This document shows, piece after piece, positions 55,294 through 64,000 of a stretch of DNA of 64,000 nucleotides. The notes below the pieces were generated by a model that had not been told where the DNA came from, ran no database searches, and worked only from the letters and a program-made list of their open reading frames with translations. Where the stretch lies: contig NW_022985560.1 in NCBI RefSeq assembly GCF_010093815.1, positions 1,361,501-1,425,500 of the forward strand, in the 5' to 3' direction. Each line of letters begins with the position of its first letter. Within the stretch, counting starts at the first letter, position 1. The position numbers and the translations under genes are program-made. The DNA comes from Pseudovirgaria hyperparasitica (taxonomy: Eukaryota > Ascomycota > Dothideomycetes > Acrospermales > Acrospermaceae).

Positions 55294-58200
55294 ATGGCAA
55301 CGCAACGGTCTGAAGCAGAGCTGAAGCAGCAGGGCGCGATCGAGGCCGCCGCGGATCCGAACAGCTCAGTCACTGCACAGGACGCAGAGGACAAGCTCGT
55401 AAACGAGGCAAAGAAGGGTGGCGCCACGGCTCTGCAGTTCGATCCCAATGCCAGCCCAGAGGAGAAGGCCGCTCAGGCGAGAGCTGTAAGCTCCCATGAC
55501 ACAACTTGGGCATTGCACAGGAATTCTGGCTAAAATAATCTCATAGCGCATTCCTGAAGGTGTGCAGAAGGAGCACAATCCGAAAGCGACCGCTCTCGTA
55601 TCTGATGTCGTGAGTTTCCAAAGCAATGTTTGGTACAGGAATATAATACTTATCCGACGTGCTAGGATGACGGCTCGGCCAAAAAATACGATCTTCCCCC
55701 TGCTACGAAATCTGGTGCTATTACTCCAGACAATGCCCCGACGGATAATGCCAACGGCAAGACAAAAGAGGAAGAGGATGAATGGTCGCGCGTAGGCTGG
55801 GCACCTCGATTCGGCGCACTGAAGAACGACGATGACGACGGCACTACACTGCTTGATCACCAGACATGGCTCGAGGGCAAGATTGACGACAAGTTCTTTG
55901 GAGACTGGTACCACAATGCTGGAATCATGGTATTCGCTTGCCTTACGTGCTGGGTTGTTGGCATCCTGGGCGGTGGTCTGGGATGGATCTTCATCGTAGG
56001 CGCGTTCTGTACAACCTACTATCGAACCTCTCTCCGCAGAGTGCGCCGAAACTTCCGAGACGACGTCAATCGAGAGCTCGCGAAGACGAAGTTGGAGACT
56101 GACCATGAGTCGCTGGAATGGATCAACAGCTTTCTGGTCAAGTTTTGGCCCATCTACCAACCAATTCTGTGCAACACCATCGTGCAATCGGTTGATCAGG
56201 TTCTCTCGACGGCAACACCGGCCTTTTTGGACAGTCTTCGGCTAAAGACTTTCACCCTGGGCACAAAACCACCACGGATGGAACATGTCAAAACCTACCC
56301 CAAAGCCGAGGACGACATCGTGTTGATGGACTGGAAATTCAGCTTCACGCCCAACGACGTGGCTGATCTGACGGCCAAGCAGATCAAAACAAAGATCAAC
56401 CCAAAAGTCGTTCTTGAAGTGAGGATTGGCAAGGGTATGGTCAGCAAGGGCTTGGACGTCATTGTGGAAGACATGGCCTTTTCTGGGTTGATGCGGGTGA
56501 AGATGAAGCTGCAGTTGCCATTTCCACACATTGAGAGGATTGAGATATGCTTCCTGGAGCGTCCCACCATCGATTATGTCTGCAAGCCTCTTGGTGGCGA
56601 TACCTTTGGCTTCGATATCAATTTCCTTCCCGGCCTAGAAAGCTTCATCATGGAACAGGTTCACGCAAACCTGGGACCGATGATGTACGATCCTAACGTC
56701 TTCCCGATCGAGGTTGCTAAAATGCTTGCTGGAAATCCAGTGGATCAAGCTATCGGTGTTGTCCAGATACAGTTCCATGGAGCGCAAGGGCTCAAGAACC
56801 CCGACAAGTTCTCCGGCACTCCCGACCCGTATGCTGTCGTGTCTATCAATGACAGGGACCCTCTTGGTAGGACCAAGACTGCGCATGAGAATACCAACCC
56901 CCGCTGGAATGAGACGGTAAACATTATTGTGACGTCGCTTCGCGATCAGCTCACTATCGGGACCTACGATTACAACGAGTACCGCAAAGACAAGGAGCTC
57001 GGAAAAGCGAATTTCGACCTCGAGCAACTGGAAACACAACCCGAACACGAGAACCTGCAGCTTGAGGTACTGGCGAATGGTCGACCTCGTGGCATCGTGC
57101 AATGTGACATTCGCTTCTTCCCCGTACTGGAAGGCCGGAAGCTCGAGGGAGGTGTGGAGGAACCCCCACCAGAATCTCTTACTGGTATAGTGAAGTTTAC
57201 CGTCGAGCGTGCTAAAGAGCTCGACCACTCCAAGAGCATGATCGGACAGTTGAACCCGTACGCGGTCCTGCTTCTGAACGGCAAGGAAGTCCAGATCTCG
57301 AAGAAGCTCAAGAGAACAAATGACCCAATCTGGCCCGATGCCACCAAGGAAATGCTCATCACCGACCGTAGAAAGGCGAAGTTGGGGCTCGTGATCAAGG
57401 ACGATCGCGACATTGCGGTCGATCCCATTGTCGGAAACTACCAGATCAAGCTCGACGATATGCTTGACTTGCAAGCCAAAGGTCACGAATGGTACAGCCT
57501 GGCTGGTGTCAAGACAGGGCGGGCGAAAATGATGATACAGTGGAAGCCAGTGCAGATGACTGGAGCGCTTGGAGGCTCTGGCGGCTACGTCACGCCGATT
57601 GGTGTTATGCGGTTGCATTTCATCAACGCCCGCGATCTTCGCAATGTGGAAACAATGGGCAAGTCCGATCCATACGTGCGCGTCCTCCTTTCGGGAATTG
57701 AGAAAGGCCGTACCGTCACATTCAAGAACAATCTCAACCCGGACTGGGACGAGGTCCTGTACGTGCCTGTGCACTCCGCTCGAGAGAAGCTAGTGCTTGA
57801 AGTAATGGACCAAGAAAATGTTGGGCGCGATCGATCGTTGGGTCACATCGAGCTACCATGTGCAGACTTCCTCAGGCAGAACAGCGAAGGGGAATACGAA
57901 GCACAAGAAAACAAGGACCCTATTGCTGGCGCTCTCCGCTCCGGAGCCCGAGGCGTCGTCAAGGGCACGCTGAACTATACTGCATCATTCTACCCGACGG
58001 AGCCTATAATCGATCCTGACGAAGAGGATCGGGAGAGCTTGCGCGGTAGTACTGACGAGAGTAGACCCAGTCTTGATGGCACCACTAACAGAGCAAGCAC
58101 AGATTCGATCAGAAAGAGCATCGAGCCTGCCCGAGAGCGTGGATCGCTGTCCCGCAGTGGTACCATTACCTCTCTCCGCAAGGCTGGCGATGCTAATGGC

Positions 58201-60009
58201 GAAGTAGATCTCGCCAAGAAGCTCGCAGAGGGAGAACGCGAGCAGACGGAGCTGGAAGACAAGCCGAAGAAGGTCGTGCCGAAGCTGAGGATCGATGCGG
58301 AGAACATTGGCCAATACGGTGGGTTTTCTTGTGGCTTGCGTTTCACATGTGCTAATATTGGATAGAATCTGGGCTTGTCGTCTTCAAGCTGATCGACGCG
58401 GATCTGTCGGAGGCGGACTGCTACGTTGAGATTGTCATGGACGACATGGCGTTTGCCTCTTATTCGAGCTCGAAGGTTCGGTCGAAGAAACACACGTTCA
58501 ACGAGACTGGCGATGCCATGGTTCGCGAGCTCGACTTTTCGAAGATCACGCTTCGTCTGATAGAGGAAGTGGACAGAAAGGGCGAGGGCAAGGAAAGCCA
58601 TATTATTGCCAAACTGACGGGGAACACGATCGATGTCCTACGTCGAGCTCTGGTGAGACTGCTTCATGTTCGTGCTTGAATATGCTAACATTTATAAGTA
58701 TGCGCCCACTCTGTTCACGCTAAAAGACGAGCACGGCAAGGGGAGCAAGATCACTGTGAGCCTCAAGTACATTCCTGTCAAGATGCAGCTGGATCCTAGC
58801 GAGAGCTTCAACAACTCCGGCACCTTGCGCGTCGACGTTCTTGATGCGGCTGACCTGCCGGCTGCGGACCGCAACGGCTACAGTGATCCGTACTGCAAGT
58901 TCAACCTGAATGGCAAGGAGATATTCAAGACCAAAACCCAGAAGAAGACGCTGCATCCGGCGTGGAACGAGTTCTTTGAAGTTCAAGTTCGGTCCAGAAC
59001 AGCGGCGCAGTTTGATGTTGTTGTTTACGACTGGGACTTTGGCGACAAGGCTGACCTGCTGGGCAAAGCCGCCATTAATCTGGACATACTCGAGCCGTTC
59101 CAGGCGCAAGAAGTTACACTGGGACTAGATGGCAAATCGGGTGCGGTCAGGCTGAAGATGCTGTTCAAGCCAGATTATGTCACGCGCACTAGACAAGGCT
59201 CCTCGACCTTCCACGGCACGTTTGCTGCTCCTGGCAAGGTGATTGGCGCACCCGTCAAAGGGGTGGGCAAGGGTGCCGTGTTTGTGGGAGGTGGTGTGGT
59301 CAAAGGAGCAACGTTCCTGGGTCGCACGTTCAGGGGCAAGAAGAAGGGCGAAAACGACACGGACGCTGACTCAATCAACGGCTCGGCTAACCCCAAGATA
59401 TCCGTCGACGACCAGGACCCGGACTCGCCTCCTGGCTCCGCCAACCCTCAAGCAGTCACCCCGACTAACCACCACCGCCACCGATCGATGGGCGCCCAGT
59501 CCATCTCCAGCCAGATGGGTGTCTCACCCGGAGGCGCCGAGACTGGTATTGCATCATTCACCATCGTCTCGGCATCAGAGTACCCCTCGGGCTCCAACGT
59601 CCGCGTACACGTCGAGATGAAGACGGGCAAGGGCGACAAGGAAGTCCACAAGACCAAAGCCATCAAGTCCAGGTCCGGCGACCCGGTCACCTGGCCGGAC
59701 AGCAGCGAGACCTTCAAGGTCCAATGCGCCGCCGACACGGCCTTTAAGATTACGGTCAAGGACCACAGCACGTTTGGCAGCGACGACGAGCTCGGCTCCG
59801 TGCCCTTTTTCATCGACGACTCGGGCAGCGGTGGCGGCGAGCGGTCGATGCAGGTGGGCGAGGGTCATGTTGTCGTCCGGAGCCAGTTTGTGCCGTCGGC
59901 GGATCGGGATGGGGCCGCGCGCGAGTTGACGCCGCATAGTCCGGGGAAGCTGCGGCGGAGTATTCTTGGGACGTCGAGGGGGCGGGAGCGCAGCGTGACG
60001 CCGTCGTGA
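55294..60009 (+). CDS. Tricalbin: SMP and five C2 domains
   Basis: ER-plasma-membrane tether that transfers lipids (extended-synaptotagmin/Tcb family). Exons 55294-55485, 55547-55609, 55666-58318, 58366-58652 and 58699-60009 give 1501 residues. The N-terminal ~170 residues are cytosolic and charged. A hydrophobic hairpin at about 173-205 (VFACLTCWVVGILGGGLGW) anchors it in the ER. An SMP lipid-binding domain follows at about 220-440 (ESLEWINSFLVKFWPIYQP, FLDSLRLKTFTLGTKPPRME). C2 domains begin near 449 (KFSGTPDPYAVV), 592 (GQLNPYAVLL), 731 (TMGKSDPYVRVLL), 1106 (RNGYSDPYCKF) and a diverged one near 1348. The second has lost Asp in its DPY motif (NPY), so probably not all bind calcium. The C-terminus is Ser/Arg-rich. 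Closest is the yeast Tcb1/2/3 group; which one is uncertain. Confidence 0.93.
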
Positions 60010-60407
60010 TGGGAGGCTTGATGGGCGGGGGTGGACTATATCTAACTCTCGGCCTGGAGTGGCTTGGGTTGTTGGGGGTTAGGATGGAAATTAAAGCAAA
60101 GATGTGTTGACGACGACGCCGGGCTTGCTGTGTATTTTTCTCTAGGGCGGTGATCGTGGCTACAAACTTCTTCTTCTACAAAAATGTTTCCAACCCCTTT
60201 TTTGAGTACAAGATGGACAGAGTGAGTAGCTAGGCCAGGTGGCAAGGCTCGCGCGCATATCGTTCCTGGGGTGTTTATGCTTGTGCTTCTGCTGGTGATG
60301 TTGATGTTGATGTTGATTCCTGAACTGAAGCGAAACACCGTAATCCTCTACTCCCTAGTACATCTCACAACCCCTCCCCCCCTACAAACACCCTTCTCCC
60401 CACCTCC
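60010..60407. other. Intergenic between convergent genes
   Basis: A 398-nt spacer between the tricalbin stop and the hypothetical gene stop. No gene seen; the right end is C-rich low complexity running into the assembly gap. A TGATGT-type trinucleotide-like run lies near 60295-60318. Confidence 0.45.
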
Positions 60408-62931
60408 CTACATCTCCTCTCCCCNNNNNNNNNNNNNNNNNNNNNNNNNNNNNNNNNNNNNNNNNNNNNNNNNNNNNNNNNNNNNNNNNNNNNNNNNNNN
60501 NNNNNNNNNNNNNNNNNNNNNNNNNNNNNNNNNNNNNNNNNNNNNNNNNNNNNNNNNNNNNNNNNNNNNNNCACCCTCCTCAACCCAAACCCCCCTCAAC
60601 CCCCTCCACTCCTGCCTCTCCCCCAAATACACATTCCAGCGCGGCCGCGGGTACATGGCTAGTTCTGCCGCCGTGGGCAGCACTTCTTCCTCTTCTTCGT
60701 ATACAGCCCTCTCACTCCCTTTTCCGTTTCCGTTGTTGCCGTTTCCGTTCCCGTTCCCTCCGTTCCCGTTTGCCCTGTTGTTGGTGTTGGTATGCCGCCG
60801 CACGACGACGACGACGCGGCTGCAGTGCCGCGAGGGCTGGAAACTGCCTGGCACGCGGGCGGTGAGGGTGCGGGCTAGGTGGGCGGAGTCGTTGAGCGGG
60901 TTTGTTAGGGGGGAGGTTTGGGGGGTGAGGGTGGAGGTGGTGCCGGGCCCGGCGATGCGGAGGCCGTGGGGGTCGCGTTGGGAGGTGAGTGGGGAGAGGA
61001 GGGGGAGGATTGGGTGGGGGGTTTCGTCTCCTTCTTCGTCGGTGGTGGTGGTGGTGGTGGTGGTGGTGGTGGTGGACTCAGGGGGGAAATGGGAGTCTGT
61101 GGGAAAATGCGAAAAGAAAGACGAAGACGAAGAAGAGGCAGACACAGACCCCACCGCCCGATCAGCAGCCGGCGAAATGACTAGCCCGGGGACATACCCG
61201 GGGACGATGTTTGCGAGGAAGGAAAAGTGCGTGTAGAGGGCTGTCGTGAAGTTTGCGAGATGGAGGATGGAGGGGGTGAGGAAGGTTGGGAGGGGGGATT
61301 GGGCAGTGGGGTTCTGGGCTGCGGTGTGCCATGCGCGGAGGAAGAGGGTGCGTTCGGGGCGGCGCGGGGGCAGGGCGATGAGGAGTTTGTTGAGGGTGGG
61401 CGTTGTGCTGCTGGAGGAGGAAGAAGGCGGGGAGAGCGGGTCGGTGGATGTGAGGGTTGTGATGGCGTCGGTGAGGGTTGATGGGATGAGGGGCATTTGG
61501 GAGAGGCGCCATGTGTGGAGGGTGAAGGCGAGGGTAGGCGGGATTTGGATGGACGAGGCGGACGACGAGATGGGGCGGAGGACGAGAAAGGAGGGTGCGG
61601 CGCGGGCGTCTGCGAGGTAGGGGACTGAGAGGACGAGGGTCTGCGAAGGGGACGAGGAGATAGGGGGCGCGCCGTGCTTGGAGCGGAAGTAGCAGATTGG
61701 GTTGAAGGAGTGGGGGACGTCGTTGTGGATGTCGGGCTTGGGGCAGAAGCGGAGCTCGATGGTGTCTATGCATTTCGGCACGGCGCAGCGGGCTGTCTTG
61801 ATGTTGTGGCGGGTGTCGAGCGAGGGGTTGGGTTCCTGGCAGCGGGACGTGCAGGACGAGGATGCCGAGACAAAGGAGATTTGGCAGTGCGTGTACTTGT
61901 TGTCGGGTGCTTGGGGTGGTATTTGGGGACGGGGAGCCCAGGGCTGGAAGGGCGGAGCGAGGGCTGGTGGGAACAAGGGGTTGCTGGTTAGGACGGCGAA
62001 GGGGACGTCGTTGTCGTGGAGGTAGCGCTCCGAGATGCGCACCGTGGCGGTAGGCCGGAGATGGAGATTCTGCCGCGTTTGTGTGGTTAGCCTTTTGGGG
62101 GGGAGATTCTGATAAAAACAAAGACCTGATGAAAGACGATACCACTTTATCAGGGTTGTCGATCAGTGCCCTCCACCGCCTGCACACCAGTCTCAGCTTC
62201 ACTTCGCGGCGGAGGAGGAAGTATGTGCCGGGCGCGTGCCGGAAGACGCCGTGGCTTGTCCGCTCGTCGTGGACGGTTGCGCGGGCCGCGACGGCGATTC
62301 TGTTGCGTGGGTAGCCGTAGTGGTGCTTGGTCACGACGTCGACTGTCCTGGCTGCGTAGCCCAGGATCAGGGCCAGCACGCTCTCGCCGTCCACCGCTCT
62401 GTGGATGCGTTCGAAGGGTATGTCGCGCAGCATGCGGATGTCGAGCTGTGATAGCCCGGTCCAGTCTGGCGGCTTGTGGAGCCTGCGGAGAGCGACGTCA
62501 CGATCCACGTATGTGGGCGGCGGTACGTTGGGCCCGTACGTCAGCCTGGGTCCGAATTCTGCGGCTCTGTGACTGATCGCAGGTGCTAGGGCTTGGAGTG
62601 GGCTGTAGTGATGGTGTTGTACGGCCTGGTGTCGGAACTGCGGGTTTGGAACTCGGTTCACCACATCAGTCGTCGTGTCTGGAGCATATTCGGGCTGGAT
62701 GCCTTGAGCGGCCAGGTTTCTCTCTCGCATAAAGTCCAGTCTCGCATGGAGAGCGGCCACATTTCCGCGAGAGGCATCTGCTAGCGTGGCATATACGCCC
62801 TGCTCAATGTGCTCTGGTGATGCAGGAGGGCCGATGGGAAACTCTGGCGTCAGTCGATCGAGCGACGGCGACGGGTTATTGTGCTGGGGTGCACGACGCG
62901 GCTTGGGGACGTAGAAGCGTTGCGAATCCAT
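60408..62931 (-). CDS. Hypothetical protein, crosses an assembly gap
   Basis: Minus-strand exons 62931-62143 and 62069-60408 (the latter including 147 unknown bases). With the gap taken at face value it would have about 816 residues, but the last part is unreliable. Not recognised. The N-terminal region (MDSQRFYVPKPRRAPQ) is polar; the block IRMLRDIPFERIHRAVDGES near 170, followed by REVKLRLVCRRWRALIDNP, resembles fungal F-box-like hypothetical proteins. The second exon opens NLHLRPTATVRISERYLHDND and contains Cys residues (TSRCQEPNP, ARCAVPKC, ICYFRSKHG) that could pair or bind metal. It also holds a poly-Thr run from a GGT microsatellite and Asn/Gly-rich NGNGGNGNGNGNN. The intron (GTATCG...GGCAG, 73 nt) joins in phase. 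The stop at 60408 depends on the true gap length. Confidence 0.65.
60425..60571. other. Assembly gap (147 N)
   Basis: 147 undetermined bases inside the last exon of the leftward hypothetical gene, bordered on both sides by C-rich low complexity (plus strand), the likely cause of the gap. Confidence 0.99.
61041..61075. repeat. Trinucleotide microsatellite (GGT)n in coding sequence
   Basis: Nearly twelve GGT units. In the leftward gene they are read as ACC, giving a poly-Thr run that could vary in length between strains. Confidence 0.95.
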
Positions 62932-63376
62932 GGTGACAATCTGGCGTCCGAGTCTTCACAGCAGAAGAGGTGTATACTGGTGATGGGGAAACACGGCAGT
63001 GTTGTCGTTTTTGTTGTGTGCGTGTGTGTGGAAAGGTACAGACGCGAAGAAAGGGTTTGCAATCCTAGACGTAGTCAGGTGGGAGCTGGGTTGACCGCCA
63101 GATCGAATCTGTGTCATCTTTGTTCACTTGCCGTTGTGCCACGTACACCGTCAAGGCTCTAACACGTACAGTCGACAGTGAACAACGCGTCATTGCTTCG
63201 TTCGTGGCACCGAGAGAGCACGAAGTGAACCAAGCCCATCTACAGCCGTATAGAACGGGGTGATGTAATTTTCCCTTTCGCTCTTATGAAGTGCATACGT
63301 GAACATGCCCAACTGAAACAGCAAAGCTTGAGCCAAGTCATGAAGTAGTATTTCTGCACTTTCCAGCCATAGTCTT
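62932..63376. other. Intergenic between two leftward genes
   Basis: A 445-nt spacer that should hold the promoter of the hypothetical gene starting at 62931 and the 3' end of the partial gene. A GTGTGTG run lies near 63015-63030. No gene seen. Confidence 0.45.
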
Positions 63377-64000
63377 TCACCCCAGAGATATATGTAAGAC
63401 TTTGCTAGCGCACATCTGTCCATCATAGCCAATTCCGGTAATTTGGACCTCTACTTTATCACCACCCCTAAGTTTTTGGACGGAGGACGCTTGAAAAATG
63501 TACTGGAGGGCATAAGTCCGCTGGACAGGCAATTCATCGATTCGAACATCAAAGTGTGCAAACGGCCCGGTCATGTTGCTTCGCGGCAACATAGCAATTC
63601 TGCAGTCGTCTGATTCGGTAAAACTCCAGGCCAATCTCAGCTGCTCTGTATCATCGACGAGGTGCCTCAGTACACGAATGTCTCCAATCTCGCATGCTAG
63701 TCTAGATATACCGGGAGGTAGTATAGCCAGGCTATGTATATCAATCAGCGGCGTTCTACTGCCCACAATGTTTCCGTCGACAACCTGTGGTCCAGGAACG
63801 TCTTCCTCCAGTTTTGCATCATCTACAATATATTCGACTCCAATCTCAGTGATGACAGCCTCAAACCTATCATGGCCTGGATTCAAGCTTTCATAGATGT
63901 TAGTGTAGATCTGCCTTTGCTCATGTGCTGGCACTACAGGGAGCTCGAAGCTTATCATATTAGTCTGGCACTTGCGCAACTTGACGTATATTTTGATGAT
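63377..64000 (-). CDS. Unrecognised protein, C-terminal part (runs off the window)
   Basis: The frame is open from the right window edge to the stop at 63377, giving 207 residues with no start inside the window that I trust. The sequence has ordinary complexity and alternating hydrophobic strands (FEAVITEIGVEYIVDD, SRLACEIGDIRVLRHLVDD, GDKVEVQITGIGYDGQ), suggesting a beta-rich domain. I cannot name the family. The last residues are HISLG. The upstream part must be read from the adjoining sequence. Confidence 0.6.
   Translation of the reverse strand: MIKIYVKLRKCQTNMISFELPVVPAHEQRQIYTNIYESLNPGHDRFEAVITEIGVEYIVDDAKLEEDVPGPQVVDGNIVGSRTPLIDIHSLAILPPGISRLACEIGDIRVLRHLVDDTEQLRLAWSFTESDDCRIAMLPRSNMTGPFAHFDVRIDELPVQRTYALQYIFQASSVQKLRGGDKVEVQITGIGYDGQMCASKVLHISLG

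Overview
The window is nuclear DNA of a filamentous ascomycete (Pezizomycotina; Dothideomycetes is my guess from protein flavour, not proven). The evidence is gene density of about one per 2.5 kb, short introns of roughly 45-80 nt with CTAAY/CTGAY branch sites, single-copy fungal housekeeping genes, and abundant simple-sequence repeats between genes. I found about 23 protein genes and no tRNA, rRNA, CRISPR array or intact transposable element. Exon joins were worked out by hand from splice sites, phase and family similarity, and all phases close.

Left third (1-28 kb): an MFS sugar/quinate-type transporter (-); a gene-poor stretch; an EVE-domain (Thyn1-like) nuclear protein with AT-hooks (+); a class C beta-lactamase-like serine hydrolase (+) between two AT-rich gene-free blocks; a glycerophosphodiester phosphodiesterase-family gene with an in-frame TGA (+); a 1779-residue Hsp90/sacsin-type ATPase (-); the TRAPPII subunit Trs120/TRAPPC9 (+); the Nbs1/nibrin DNA-damage protein, assembled from five exons (+); and the splicing factor Prp17/Cdc40 (-).

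Middle (28-47.5 kb): the COPII cargo receptor Erv14/cornichon (-), methionine aminopeptidase 1 (-) divergent from kynurenine 3-monooxygenase (+), a His-rich hypothetical protein (-), a proline-rich conserved fungal protein (-) divergent from mitochondrial ribosomal protein uS8m with a large internal insertion (+), a 2EXR/F-box-like protein (-) divergent from a leucine-rich-repeat protein (+), then a 1.9 kb block of simple repeats, and the Hsp70/Hsp90 co-chaperone Sti1 (-) divergent from a two-domain dihydroneopterin-aldolase-like protein (+).

Right (47.5-64 kb): UTP-glucose-1-phosphate uridylyltransferase with a long first intron and a possible second start (+), a DUF7514 protein with an R/D/E-rich tail (+), a five-C2-domain tricalbin (+), a hypothetical protein crossing a 147-base assembly gap (-), and a partial unrecognised gene running off the right edge (-).

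There is no biosynthetic cluster or obvious operon-like system: the genes are mostly unlinked housekeeping functions in trafficking, DNA repair, splicing, chaperones and translation. The most unusual observations are a recurrent switch from C-rich to G-rich sense strand along many coding regions, the uS8m insertion, the interrupted phosphodiesterase gene, the alternative start in the uridylyltransferase gene and the mirrored purine/pyrimidine repeat block.
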